A stretch of DNA of 64,000 nt from Pseudomonas sp. Q1-7 (GTDB lineage Bacteria > Pseudomonadota > Gammaproteobacteria > Pseudomonadales > Pseudomonadaceae), in NCBI RefSeq assembly GCF_028010285.1, contig NZ_CP116304.1:4728501-4792500 (forward strand), read 5' to 3'. A program made the translations under genes and the position numbers. Shown piece after piece: positions 36,834 through 46,281 of the stretch. Every line of letters starts with the position of its first letter. Positions within the stretch are counted from its first letter, which is position 1. Below the pieces are notes generated by a model. That model searched no databases and was not told the DNA's origin. It saw only the letters and a program-made list of their open reading frames with translations.

Positions 36834-37292
36834 TCAGAGCAACGCCCGATCCAGCAACGGCCAATCCCGCTGCACCTGCGGGTCGTCGGCGAGCAGCCGG
36901 AAGCCGGCGAATTCGAAGCCCGGCGCCACGTTGCATCCCACCAGGGTGTAGGCGCCCAGGGCGCGGGCGGCCTGCCAGGCGTGGGCCGGCACGGTGCGCT
37001 GGGGCAGGCTGCCCTCGCCCACCGGGCCGAGGATGTCGCGACGCACGTCGCGCGGGGACTCGGCCACCAGCAGCTCCAGCGGCTCGCCCTCGTAGAAATG
37101 CCAGGTTTCGTCGGCGTCCACCCGGTGCCAGCGGCTTACCCCGGCCTGCGGCAGCAGGAAGAGGATGGACGAGGACGCCGCGCGGCCGCCCGGCAGGCGG
37201 GTGGCCGACTCGAACACCCGGCGGTAGAAGCCTCCTTCCGGGTGCGGCGCCAGCCGCAGCTCGCGGATCAGGTACGCGGCGCGCGGGTGCAT
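36834..37292 (-). CDS. Cupin domain-containing protein (DUF985)
   Basis: Protein of 152 residues with the DUF985 cupin pattern: LRLAPHPEGGFYRRVFES, WHRVDADETWHFYEGEPLEL with the metal-binding histidines, and VGCNVAPGFEFAGFRLL. It is probably a metal-binding cytoplasmic protein. Its ATG overlaps the flavodoxin stop codon (TGATG), so the two are coupled. Function unknown. Confidence 0.87.
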   Translation of the reverse strand: MHPRAAYLIRELRLAPHPEGGFYRRVFESATRLPGGRAASSSILFLLPQAGVSRWHRVDADETWHFYEGEPLELLVAESPRDVRRDILGPVGEGSLPQRTVPAHAWQAARALGAYTLVGCNVAPGFEFAGFRLLADDPQVQRDWPLLDRALL

Positions 37293-37741
37293 CAGGCTTT
37301 CAGCGCGGCGATGACGGCGTTCAGCCAGGGCTCGGCGTCCAGCTCCGGGGTCACGGTTTCGCTGGCGTCCAGGCGCTGCATCTCCACCACTTCGCGCAGG
37401 CCGAGTTCGGCGTAGAGCTCGCGCATCAGCTCGCCACCACCGCAGAACACGTCATAGCTGGAATCCCCCAGGGCCAGGATGGCGCCGGGGCGACCGCGCC
37501 AGTCGGGCAGGCGGTCGCGCAGCTCGGCGTACAGCGGCAGCAGGTTGTCGGGCAGTTCGCCCATGCCGGTGGTGGCGGTGACGGTGAGCAGTGCCTGGGG
37601 GTCGAAGGCGATCAGCTCATCGAGGCCGACCCGTGGCAGGTAATGGGCGTCCAGACCGGCGGCCTTGAGCAGTTTCTCCGCGTGACGGGCAACTTCTTCG
37701 GCGGTGCCGTAGACCGAACCGGACAGGATGGCGACTTTCAT
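37292..37741 (-). CDS. Flavodoxin
   Basis: Short-chain flavodoxin of 149 residues. The phosphate-binding loop SGSVYGTAEEVA and the FMN-contact loops TATTGMGELPDNL and GDSSYDVFCGGG are intact. It carries electrons with FMN in the cytoplasm. ATG 37741 has GGAG upstream. It is divergent from the LOV gene with 102 bases between. Confidence 0.9.
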   Translation of the reverse strand: MKVAILSGSVYGTAEEVARHAEKLLKAAGLDAHYLPRVGLDELIAFDPQALLTVTATTGMGELPDNLLPLYAELRDRLPDWRGRPGAILALGDSSYDVFCGGGELMRELYAELGLREVVEMQRLDASETVTPELDAEPWLNAVIAALKA

Positions 37742-37843
37742 GGGTACTCCGAGTCTGGGGCGAAATGCGCGCATTATGCCGCAACTGGCGGGGGCCGCAG
37801 GATGCCTTAGACTGCTTGCGGTCAGGTCGGACGAGCCAGGAAC

Positions 37844-38290
37844 ATGATCAACGCCAAGCTGCTGCAACGGGTAGTGGACGCCTCCAACGACGGCATCGTG
37901 GTGGCCGAGCGGGAGGGCGAGGACACCATCCTGATCTACGCCAATGCGGCCTTCGAGCGCCTCACCGGTTATTCGCGCGACGAGATCCTCTACCAGGACT
38001 GCCGCTTCCTCCAGGGCCAGGACCGCAACCAGCTGGGCCTGGCCGCCATCCGCCAGGCGATCCGCAACGGCCAGCCGTGCCGACAGATCCTGCGCAACTA
38101 CCGCAAGGACGGCAGCGCGTTCTGGAATGAGCTGTCCATCACCCCGGTGTTCAACGAGGCCGACCAGCTCACCTATTTCATCGGCATCCAGAAGGACGTC
38201 ACCGAGCAGGTGGAAATGCGCCAGCGGGTGCGCGAACTGGACGCGCAGGTGGCCGCGCTCAGGGCCGAGCTGGCGGCGCTGAAAGATTAA
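37844..38290 (+). CDS. Short LOV-domain blue-light photoreceptor
   Basis: Protein of 148 residues made of one LOV (PAS) domain plus a C-terminal helix. The photo-active cysteine is C53 in YQDCRFLQG. Flavin contacts NELSITPV and IGIQKDVTEQ are present. The canonical asparagine before the cysteine is aspartate, as I recall from P. putida PpSB1-LOV, which this protein resembles along its whole length. With no output domain, it probably works by binding a partner. It converges on, and overlaps by four bases, a MerR-type regulator that may be that partner. Confidence 0.93.
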   Translation: MINAKLLQRVVDASNDGIVVAEREGEDTILIYANAAFERLTGYSRDEILYQDCRFLQGQDRNQLGLAAIRQAIRNGQPCRQILRNYRKDGSAFWNELSITPVFNEADQLTYFIGIQKDVTEQVEMRQRVRELDAQVAALRAELAALKD

Positions 38291-39234
38291 GTATCCAGAT
38301 GGCCGGCGAGGAACTGCCGCAGGCGGCGTTGCATCAAGCGCCCCTCGCTGCCCAGGCAAGCCACGGGAGAACCGTCGAGCTCCTCGACGATCAGGTCGGA
38401 TGTCTCACCGACCAGGGCCAGCGGACACTCCAGCCCGAGGGCCAGGCGATTGAGCTGCTGGACGAGGTCGTCGCCCGGCGGCTGGTTGGAGAACAGCACG
38501 AGCGCCTGGGGTTGCCGTTTACCGCAGACCAGCGCCAGTTCCGCCAACGGCTGGCCCAGGCCCAGCACGCATACGGCCACCTCGCTGCCGCCCAGCAGCA
38601 GGCCGGCGACCAGCAGTTCCAGCTCACGCCCCTGGCCGGGCAGAGGCGCCAGCAGTACCAGTTCCTGGTGGCCGCCGCGGGCCAGTTGCAGGCGCTGCAG
38701 GACGCGGGCACGGAGGAAGCTGTCGAAGAACACCCACTCGCTGCCACGGCCGAACTCATCCTGGCGCAACAGCAGCGACTGCCACACCGGCATCAGGACA
38801 TCAGTGAACACCACCGGCAGCGGATAGGTGGAAAACACCTGGCCGTAGACTCGCTCCAGCTCCGCCTCGTCCAGGGTGGCGACGGCCTTCTGCACCCGGG
38901 CGCGCCATTCATTCCATTCGCCCGCCGGCAGTTCCCGCTGCACGGGCGCCAGCGGTGTCCTGGCCGCCTGGCTGCGGGCCAGCAGCTTGCCCACCTTGCT
39001 CACCGACACGCCGCGCTCGATCCAGGCGAGGATGCTGCGTACCGCCTCGATGTCGGCCAGGGAGTAGAGGCGATGGCCGCTGTCGGTGCGAACCGGCTGG
39101 ATCAGTCCATAGCGTCGTTCCCACGCCCGCAGGGTCACCGGATTGACTCCGGTCAGGCGCGACACTTCCCGGATGGGGAAGAGTTCTTCCTGTTTCAGGG
39201 CGGCCGAGGCGGGGGATGCACCGGATTCGGTCAT
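38287..39234 (-). CDS. MerR family regulator, class III LitR/PplR-like (no B12 site)
   Basis: Regulator of 315 residues. The N-terminal MerR winged helix (about 17-85, VSRLTGVNPVTLRAWERRYG) is followed by a CarH/LitR-like cobalamin-binding fold. The B12-light residues look lost: the CarH Glu-His pair aligns with E166-W167, and the Gly-Glu-Arg-His loop is GQGRE (200-204), so no axial histidine. This matches class III LitR proteins such as P. putida PplR1, which I recall act with a LOV protein. It probably represses the divergent pterin operon in the dark. ATG 39234 was chosen over an upstream TTG. Confidence 0.88.
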   Translation of the reverse strand: MTESGASPASAALKQEELFPIREVSRLTGVNPVTLRAWERRYGLIQPVRTDSGHRLYSLADIEAVRSILAWIERGVSVSKVGKLLARSQAARTPLAPVQRELPAGEWNEWRARVQKAVATLDEAELERVYGQVFSTYPLPVVFTDVLMPVWQSLLLRQDEFGRGSEWVFFDSFLRARVLQRLQLARGGHQELVLLAPLPGQGRELELLVAGLLLGGSEVAVCVLGLGQPLAELALVCGKRQPQALVLFSNQPPGDDLVQQLNRLALGLECPLALVGETSDLIVEELDGSPVACLGSEGRLMQRRLRQFLAGHLDT

Positions 39235-39469
39235 GGCTAGGCAGTCGTCAGGCGAAGGATTCAGGCAGTTTAAACCTTGTTGGACGGATTCCAATCGGCT
39301 GCGGGCCGCACCAGGCGCGGCGCGACCTGCCGGTCATCCATGGCGCTGGCGCTTTTTGGAAAAAACGGAATAATCCTTGCCTCTTTTTTCAGCGCAGCCC
39401 ACCACCCCGGCGCTGCGTGATGAGTCCCTGCCTTACCCGGGCGGGGACCTGGTTGCGAGGAGATACACG

Positions 39470-40039
39470 ATGTCTGCTGATCCCGTCACCCTGATGGTGG
39501 CCCGCCGCGTGGCCCGCGAGCGCTACCACGATTTCATGGCCTGGCTGCGCGAAGGCGAGCAACTGGCCGCCGACTTTCCCGGTTATCTCGGCTCAGGCGT
39601 GCTGGCGCCGCCGCCGGATGACGACGAATTCCAGATGATCTTCCGTTTCGCCGACGAGCCGACCATGGCCGCCTGGGAGCACTCCGCCTCGCGTCGCGCC
39701 TGGCTGGAGCGCGGCACCGGGTTGTTCGAGCACCCCCACGAGCACCGTGCCCTGGGCCTGGACGCCTGGTTCGGCAAGGCCGAGCAGCGGCCGCCGCGCT
39801 GGAAGCAGAGCGTGGCCATCTGGCTGGCGTTCTTCCCGGTATCCCTGAGCTTCAACCTGCTGTTCGGCGGCTGGCTGGGCGACCTGCCGCTGGCCCTGCG
39901 GGTGTTCATCGGCACCCTGGTGCTGACGCCGCTGATGACCTACTGGTTCATCCCGCTCTCCACCCGCCTGCTGGCCCCCTGGCTGCAACGCAACCCGCCC
40001 TCCGCGCCCGGTGGCGGTGTCGCCGTGCATTCGCGCTGA
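39470..40039 (+). CDS. Antibiotic biosynthesis monooxygenase-like protein with membrane tail
   Basis: Protein of 189 residues: an N-terminal ABM-like ferredoxin-fold domain (about 1-100, VARRVARERYHDFMAWLREG) and two membrane helices (about 118-140 and 146-170). AGGAG precedes ATG 39470. It is first in a six-gene run with folM, folE and folX, divergent from the LitR-like regulator. A role in pterin metabolism or light response is inferred only from position. Confidence 0.83.
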   Translation: MSADPVTLMVARRVARERYHDFMAWLREGEQLAADFPGYLGSGVLAPPPDDDEFQMIFRFADEPTMAAWEHSASRRAWLERGTGLFEHPHEHRALGLDAWFGKAEQRPPRWKQSVAIWLAFFPVSLSFNLLFGGWLGDLPLALRVFIGTLVLTPLMTYWFIPLSTRLLAPWLQRNPPSAPGGGVAVHSR

Positions 40040-40148
40040 TGGAGCAGGCGGCCGCCCCTGCGTTTGTGGAGATTCGGCCCCTGGTATAACGTGCTAGGGA
40101 TTCGCCCCGGCCGTCGACGGCTGGTCATATCCCCGGCACGAGACCCCC

Positions 40149-40859
40149 ATGAGCCGTTCCGCCGCCCCCATCCTGATCACCGGCGCCAGCCAGCGCATCG
40201 GCCTGCATTGCGCCGAACGGCTGCTGGACGACGGCCAGCCGGTGATCGTCAGCTACCGCACGGAGCGGGACAGCCTCCACCGACTGCGTGAGCGCGGCGC
40301 CCTCGCGCTACAGGCGGACTTTTCCAGCGAGGCCGGCATCCTCGCCTTCATCGACACGCTCAAGGGCCATACCGACCGTCTGCGCGCCATCGTCCACAAC
40401 GCCTCGGACTGGCTGACGGAAACGCCCGGCCAGGAGGCCGACGCCTTCCAGCGCATGTTCAGCGTGCACATGCTGGCGCCCTACCTGATCAACCTGCATT
40501 GCGAGGACCTGCTGCGCCGCAGCAGCCCGGCGGATATCGTCCACCTCAGCGACGACGTGGCGCGCAAAGGCAGCGAGAAGCGCATCGCCTACTGCGCCAG
40601 CAAGGCCGGCCTGGACAACCTGACCTTGTCCTTCGCCGCACGCTTCGCCCCGCACATCAAGGTCAACGGCATCGCCCCGGCCCTGGTGATGTTCAACGCC
40701 GACGACGATCCCGCCTACCGTGCCAAGACCCTGGCCAAGTCGGCCCTGGGTATCGAGCCTGGCCCACAGGTGGTCTACCAGGGCCTGCGCTACCTGCTGG
40801 ACAACCCTTACGTCACCGGAACCACCCTCACCCTCAACGGCGGCCGCCATCTCAAATAG
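40149..40859 (+). CDS. folM: Dihydromonapterin reductase FolM
   Basis: SDR of 236 residues. [19 protein letters not shown] at the N-terminus and the [11 protein letters not shown] active site fit FolM, which reduces dihydromonapterin (and weakly dihydrofolate) with [16 protein letters not shown] ends it. Presence next to folE and folX supports tetrahydromonapterin synthesis, a cofactor used by phenylalanine hydroxylase in pseudomonads. Confidence 0.92.
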   Translation: MSRSAAPILITGASQRIGLHCAERLLDDGQPVIVSYRTERDSLHRLRERGALALQADFSSEAGILAFIDTLKGHTDRLRAIVHNASDWLTETPGQEADAFQRMFSVHMLAPYLINLHCEDLLRRSSPADIVHLSDDVARKGSEKRIAYCASKAGLDNLTLSFAARFAPHIKVNGIAPALVMFNADDDPAYRAKTLAKSALGIEPGPQVVYQGLRYLLDNPYVTGTTLTLNGGRHLK

Positions 40860-40879
40860 GCGCGCCGAGGACTGCCATC

Positions 40880-41440
40880 ATGAGCGACGACCTGCACCGG
40901 CATTACCGGGACATCCTCCACGGTCTGGGCGAAGACCCGGACCGCGAGGGCCTGCGCGATACGCCCAGCCGCGCCGCCAAGGCCATGCGCTACCTGTGCC
41001 ACGGCTACGGCCAGAACCTGGAGGAAATCGTCAACGGCGCGCTCTTCGCCTCGGACAACGACGAGATGGTGACGGTCAAGGACATCGAGCTCTATTCCCT
41101 CTGCGAACACCACCTGTTGCCCTTCATCGGCAAGGCCCATGTGGCGTACATTCCCACCGGCAAGGTGCTGGGGCTGTCGAAGGTCGCGCGCATCGTCGAC
41201 ATGTTCGCGCGGCGGTTGCAGATCCAGGAGAACCTCACCCGCCAGATCGCCGACGCGGTGCAGCGGGTGACCGGTGCCGCCGGCGTGGCGGTGGTGATCG
41301 AGGCCCAGCACATGTGCATGATGATGCGCGGGGTGGAGAAGCAGAACTCGGTGATGAGCACCTCGGTGATGCTCGGCGCCTTCCGGGAATCCCAGAACAC
41401 CCGCCACGAATTCCTGAAACTGATTGGACGGAGCAACTAG
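40880..41440 (+). CDS. folE: GTP cyclohydrolase I (FolE)
   Basis: Enzyme of 186 residues that converts GTP to dihydroneopterin triphosphate. The zinc site [10 protein letters not shown] and later [12 protein letters not shown] (second zinc cysteine) are intact, as is the GKVLGLSK motif. The start has a modest GAGG site. It sits between folM and folX with short gaps. Confidence 0.96.
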   Translation: MSDDLHRHYRDILHGLGEDPDREGLRDTPSRAAKAMRYLCHGYGQNLEEIVNGALFASDNDEMVTVKDIELYSLCEHHLLPFIGKAHVAYIPTGKVLGLSKVARIVDMFARRLQIQENLTRQIADAVQRVTGAAGVAVVIEAQHMCMMMRGVEKQNSVMSTSVMLGAFRESQNTRHEFLKLIGRSN

Positions 41441-41443
41441 AGA

Positions 41444-41815
41444 ATGCCGCGACTGGAGCCCGGAATGGCGCGTATCCGCGTCAAGGACCTGCGCCTGCGC
41501 ACCTTCATCGGAATCAAGGAGGAGGAAATCCTCAACAAGCAGGATGTGCTGATCAATCTCACCATCCTCTATCCGGCCGAGGAGGCGGTGCGCGACAACG
41601 ACATCGAGCACGCGCTGAACTACCGCACCATCACCAAGGCAATCATCCGCCACGTCGAAGAAAACCGCTTCGCCCTGCTGGAGCGCCTGACCCAGGAAAT
41701 CCTTGACCTGGTAATGGCCAATCCCAGCGTGCGCTACGCCGAAGTGGAGGTGGACAAGCCCCACGCGCTGCGCTTCGCCGAATCGGTCTCCATCACGCTT
41801 GCCAGCCATCGATGA
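41444..41815 (+). CDS. folX: Dihydroneopterin triphosphate 2'-epimerase (FolX)
   Basis: FolB/FolX-fold protein of 123 residues. [19 protein letters not shown] is closer to FolX (KEEE) than to FolB. It epimerises dihydroneopterin triphosphate toward monapterin. The gene begins three bases after folE. A methionine eight codons in (MARIRV) could be the true start. FolE-FolX-FolM together give tetrahydromonapterin. Confidence 0.92.
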   Translation: MPRLEPGMARIRVKDLRLRTFIGIKEEEILNKQDVLINLTILYPAEEAVRDNDIEHALNYRTITKAIIRHVEENRFALLERLTQEILDLVMANPSVRYAEVEVDKPHALRFAESVSITLASHR

Positions 41816-41902
41816 ACCGCTGACCGGGATCGATTGCCGGGGCCAGGGAGGGCTCTTATCATCCCCGCCACGCCCTCCCGAAAGCCCCAGGAGAATCCTG
41901 CC

Positions 41903-42196
41903 ATGACCGAGCAACAACGCCTCGAACTCGAGGCCGCGGCCTTCCGCAGTCTGGTGCAACACCTGCGCAGCCGCCCCGATGTCCAGAACATCGACCTGAT
42001 GAACCTCGCCGGCTTCTGCCGCAACTGCCTGTCGAAGTGGTACAAGGCCGCCGCCGACGACCTCGGCCTGGACGTCACCCCCGACCAGGCCCGCGAGGAA
42101 ATCTACGGCATGCCCTACGCCGACTGGAAAGCCAAGTACCAGAAAGAAGCCAGCGCCGAACAACAAGCGGCCTTCGACAAAGCGAACAAAGAATGA
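41903..42196 (+). CDS. DUF1244 domain-containing protein
   Basis: Soluble protein of 97 residues. LVQHLRSRPDVQNIDLMNLAGFCRNCLSKWY is the conserved DUF1244 core with two cysteines (GFCRNC). GAG precedes ATG 41903. Its end overlaps the next start (ATGA). Function unknown; it is likely co-expressed with the pterin genes, though the gap after folX is 87 bases. Confidence 0.87.
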   Translation: MTEQQRLELEAAAFRSLVQHLRSRPDVQNIDLMNLAGFCRNCLSKWYKAAADDLGLDVTPDQAREEIYGMPYADWKAKYQKEASAEQQAAFDKANKE

Positions 42197-42534
42197 GCAA
42201 CCTAAACGACTTCCGCGCCCGCCTGCACAGCGACCAGTTCCTCTTCGCCGAGACCCTGGCCTTCATCGCCGACGGCTACGACTACCAGCAGAGCGCCTTC
42301 AGCAACGGCCCGGTGGAAAACGCCGCCGGCCAGAACGAAGGCTCCTGCAAGACCCTCGGCCTGGCGCTGCTGGAAGGTTTCAGCCTGGAAGAAACCCTGC
42401 TGGCCTTCGGCGAGCACTACCGTTCCGTGCTGGCCACCCCGGAAGGCAGCGATCACGGCAACATCCGCGCCCTGATGGCCACCGGTCTGGCGGGCGTGCG
42501 CTTCGAGCGCCAGCCGCTGCAACGCAAGGCCTGA
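42193..42534 (+). CDS. HopJ type III effector family protein
   Basis: Protein of 113 residues matching the HopJ family (FIADGYDYQQSAFSNGPVENAAGQNEGSCKTL). Although named as an effector in P. syringae, HopJ-family proteins are widespread in non-pathogens and no secretion genes are near, so it is probably housekeeping. It overlaps the DUF1244 gene by four bases and is followed by a terminator. Confidence 0.87.
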   Translation: MSNLNDFRARLHSDQFLFAETLAFIADGYDYQQSAFSNGPVENAAGQNEGSCKTLGLALLEGFSLEETLLAFGEHYRSVLATPEGSDHGNIRALMATGLAGVRFERQPLQRKA

Positions 42535-42543
42535 TTGCACCCC

Positions 42544-42566
42544 ACCGCCCCGCTCGGGGCGGTTTT
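42544..42566 (+). terminator. Terminator after the hopJ-like gene
   Basis: Nine-bp stem ACCGCCCCG / CGGGGCGGT, two-base loop, T4 tail. Confidence 0.9.
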
Positions 42567-42762
42567 CCTACGCTTTGGCTTCCGTCTTCTGTCAGCAATG
42601 ACTGACAGCCATTTCCCACAAGAACGCGTATTCTTCGCAACCGCTACCCCGCTGAACGGAACGGCCCGCAAGGGCAAAGCCGATCCTCCGCAGGAGCGCA
42701 TCGATTCACGGATGAACCGGTTCCTGAATCGCCCTACCCTTTCCTCGCCCCGGAGTGCACGG

Positions 42763-43350
42763 ATGCAGCAGACCCTCGTGTGGAAACCACTGACCACGCC
42801 CGGAATGGAAAGCCTGCGCCTGTCCATGGATGAGCAAGGGATTCACGCCAGCAGCCATCTGGTGCAGAACCAGAACGGCCAGAGCATCGCCGCCACCTAC
42901 GTGCTGGACAGCGACCCGCGCTGGCGCTTCCGCCATCTCTGGCTGAAAGTGGAAAACCGCGGACCGCGCAGCCTGCGCCTGGACCGCGACATTCGCGGGC
43001 GCTGGCTGCTCAACGGCCAGCATCGCCGCGACCTCGACCATTGCCAGCTGGTGATGCTCTCCGGCACGCCCTTCACCCATACGCCGGCCCTGCAGCGCTG
43101 CAGCCTGGAAAGCGGCCAGAGCGAGCAACTGCGGGTGGCCTACATCGACCTGCCGAGCCTGCGTGTGGAAGCCCGCCAGTTGCGCTACCACTGCCTGCGC
43201 CAGCAACCCCGGCACAGCCTCTACCGGTGCGAAGCGGAAGGCCGCGAGGCAATCGAACTGACCGTGGACCGCCAGTCCCTGCTGCTGGAAGCCCAGGGCC
43301 ACTACCAGCGCCTGTGCGCCCGTACCCTGGAGCTGAATACCTGGGTGTAA
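42763..43350 (+). CDS. Putative glycolipid-binding domain protein
   Basis: Soluble protein of 195 residues. LVWKPLTTPGMESLRL at the start, YVLDSDPRWRFRHLWL and CQLVMLSGTPFTHTPAL match the putative glycolipid-binding family (PF06475 from memory). ATG 42763 has GGAG upstream. The gene is alone, between two terminators. Function is unproven. Confidence 0.8.
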   Translation: MQQTLVWKPLTTPGMESLRLSMDEQGIHASSHLVQNQNGQSIAATYVLDSDPRWRFRHLWLKVENRGPRSLRLDRDIRGRWLLNGQHRRDLDHCQLVMLSGTPFTHTPALQRCSLESGQSEQLRVAYIDLPSLRVEARQLRYHCLRQQPRHSLYRCEAEGREAIELTVDRQSLLLEAQGHYQRLCARTLELNTWV

Positions 43351-43416
43351 GTCGATGTCGTGGGTGGGCCACATACATCGTCATTGAGCCTTGATGAGGA
43401 TGGCGAGAGTTGCTAA

Positions 43417-43442
43417 GAAAAAGCCCCGCATTCGCGGGGCTC
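43417..43442 (-). terminator. trxB terminator
   Basis: Stem GCCCCGC / GCGGGGC with a four-base loop; poly-A on the plus strand gives a U run for the minus-strand transcript. Confidence 0.88.
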
Positions 43443-43458
43443 GTTGTCAGGCCGACCC

Positions 43459-44421
<963 letters not shown>

Positions 44422-44694
44422 TTACGGGCATAAAAAAGGGGCCACTGCGGCACTTGGGGAAGGCTTGGATGCAGGGGCCCCGTTGAACCGGGTCTGGCCG
44501 TCGGGAACGGGCCAGGAATGGGCGCAAGGTTACTGGGGGCCCCGTGATAGCGGAAATATCCGCTCTCAATCCCACCCATAGGCGACAACTATTGGCGCAA
44601 CGGGCATCAAATTTGTTCCGAGCCTTTTCCAGGCTTTCCACGTCGCCGACAAAGCCGTTAAGGTCGGCGCATTTGTCACCTTTGGGGGATCACC

Positions 44695-45462
44695 ATGCCT
44701 GCACCCACACTCTCCGGGCCGCAGTACCTCGGCCAGGGACTGAAACTGGTCCTCAGCCCCGGCCTGCGTCTGTTCGTCCTGCTGCCGCTGACCGTCAACC
44801 TGCTGCTGTTCGCCGCCCTGATCGGCTTCGCCGTGCAGGAATTCAGCGGCTGGGTCGACGCTTTCATGCCCAGCCTTCCCGAGTGGCTGAGCTTCCTCCA
44901 GTACCTGCTCTGGCCGCTGTTCGTCGTGCTGGTTCTGGTGCTGGTGTTCTTCAGCTTCACCATGCTGGCCAACGTCATCGCCGCGCCCTTCAACGGCTTC
45001 CTCGCGGAAAAGGTGGAGGTGGTGGTACGCGGCCAGGACGACTTCCCGGCCTTCAGCTGGGCCGAACTGATGGCGATGATCCCGCGCACCGTCGGCCGCG
45101 AGCTGCGCAAGCTGGCCTACTTCCTGCCGCGTGCCGGCGCCCTGCTGATCCTCTCCTTCATTCCGGGCATCAACCTGCTGGCCGCGCCGCTGTGGATCGT
45201 CTTCGGCATCTGGATGATGGCGGTGCAATACATCGACTACCCGGCGGACAACCACAAGCTGGGCTGGAACGAGATGCTCGCCTGGCTGCGGGAGAAGCGC
45301 TGGCAGAGCCTGGGGTTCGGCGGCATCACCTACCTGGCGTTGATGGTGCCCTTCGTGAACATCCTGATGATGCCCGCCGCCGTGGCTGGCGCGACGCTGT
45401 TCTGGGTGCGCGAGCAAGGCGACCTGGCGCTGCAGAAGCAGAACGGCCAGGTGGTTCGCTGA
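44695..45462 (+). CDS. cysZ: Sulfate transporter CysZ
   Basis: Inner-membrane protein of 255 residues with helices at about 22-50, 68-95, 138-165 and 205-235. The pattern [19 protein letters not shown] and [14 protein letters not shown] is that of CysZ, which brings sulfate in for cysteine synthesis. GGGGGA precedes ATG 44695. The roughly 290-base gap before it is shared with divergent trxB; no operator was recognised in it. Confidence 0.92.
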   Translation: MPAPTLSGPQYLGQGLKLVLSPGLRLFVLLPLTVNLLLFAALIGFAVQEFSGWVDAFMPSLPEWLSFLQYLLWPLFVVLVLVLVFFSFTMLANVIAAPFNGFLAEKVEVVVRGQDDFPAFSWAELMAMIPRTVGRELRKLAYFLPRAGALLILSFIPGINLLAAPLWIVFGIWMMAVQYIDYPADNHKLGWNEMLAWLREKRWQSLGFGGITYLALMVPFVNILMMPAAVAGATLFWVREQGDLALQKQNGQVVR

Positions 45463-45480
45463 ATCCGTGAAAGACGCGCG

Positions 45481-45507
45481 GCAGGCCCCGATCCAGCCGG
45501 GGCTTGC
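45481..45507. terminator. Hairpin between convergent cysZ and hypothetical gene
   Basis: GCAGGCCCCG / CGGGGCTTGC, ten pairs with one mismatch, seven-base loop. No T tract, so termination is uncertain. Confidence 0.5.
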
Positions 45508-45524
45508 CGTACACGAACCGCGGA

Positions 45525-46043
45525 TCAGGCCTGGATATCGATGCTCGGGTTCTCCCGCTGCAGCCGTTCCTCCTCCGCTTGCTTGGCCTGCATTTCCATC
45601 CGCTGCTGGAAGCGCTCGGCAATTTCGTTCTCCACCGCCTCCCGCTGTTCCGGCGGCATGGCGTCGAGTTCTTCCTGAGTCAGCCCCATTTCCGCGAGGA
45701 TGGCATCGCGCATCTTCTCGGCGGGCGACTTGTCCATGTACTCCTGGAACTTCTCCACCGCGCTCTGGCCGCCCAACGCCAGATCGGCCGGCAGTTTTCC
45801 GGGGACCATTTCCAGCTTCCCGCCCGTGCTCTGCAGCCCTACCCGCAGTCGGGCAAAGCCCTCCTCGGACGCCTGCCAGGCCCGGTAGTCGCTCTCCGAA
45901 CCGGAAGAGGAAGTACGCCGCGTCGGGTCCTTCTGACCAAGCTCGGCAAACACCTCCTCCTCTCGGGAAATTTTCGTGTTGCGAAAGCCGATGCCGGACA
46001 GCGCGCTGCCCCCACCGATTCCGCCTATTGAGTTCACAGCCAC
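45525..46043 (-). CDS. Conserved-looking hypothetical protein, Gln/Glu-rich
   Basis: Protein of 172 residues that I do not recognise. The Gly/Ser-rich N-terminus (VAVNSIGGIGGGSALSGIG) is followed by a helical C-terminus with MGLTQEELDAMPPEQREAVE and a coiled-coil-like end (ERFQQRMEMQAKQAEEERL). GTG 46043 is preceded by CAGGAG at eight bases. No signal peptide or membrane helix. It is divergent from the glycosyltransferase. Confidence 0.7.
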   Translation of the reverse strand: MAVNSIGGIGGGSALSGIGFRNTKISREEEVFAELGQKDPTRRTSSSGSESDYRAWQASEEGFARLRVGLQSTGGKLEMVPGKLPADLALGGQSAVEKFQEYMDKSPAEKMRDAILAEMGLTQEELDAMPPEQREAVENEIAERFQQRMEMQAKQAEEERLQRENPSIDIQA

Positions 46044-46140
46044 GCTCGATACTCCTGTAAGGGAAATCCCGCGCGTTGGCACTCAAGTACCATGCCAAAT
46101 CCCAGGATGCGGGCAACTCGCTGAAAAGCTGGGAATTCCC

Positions 46141-46171
46141 GCCTTTTCCGCACGAACGGAACGGAAAAGGC
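46141..46171. repeat. Perfect 10-bp inverted repeat in the promoter gap
   Basis: GCCTTTTCCG (46141-46150) and CGGAAAAGGC (46162-46171) with an 11-base spacer. It sits between the divergent hypothetical and glycosyltransferase genes, 49 bases upstream of the Pho-like repeats. Could be an operator; no regulator is assigned. Confidence 0.5.
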
Positions 46172-46219
46172 ACGCCGCTCGGCGGCAAGCATTTGCCTCA
46201 GTACCGCGCCGTGGAGCGG

Positions 46220-46248
46220 CCGTCACACAGGCGTCACATGACCGTCAC
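46220..46248 (+). promoter_or_regulatory. Triple Pho-box-like direct repeat
   Basis: Three 7-mers CCGTCAC, GCGTCAC and CCGTCAC start at 46220, 46231 and 46242, an exact 11-base period. PhoB binds 7-base CTGTCAT repeats with four-base spacers, so spacing is perfect and each unit matches 5 of 7. The array ends 33 bases before the glycosyltransferase ATG. Confidence 0.65.
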
Positions 46249-46281
46249 ACGGGCTAAACGGCCCGTGCGGAGACTGGTTTC

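Noticed and set aside
42193..42534. HopJ homologue as evidence for a type III secretion effector locus
   Set aside because: No secretion or chaperone genes are nearby, and HopJ-family proteins are common in non-pathogens.
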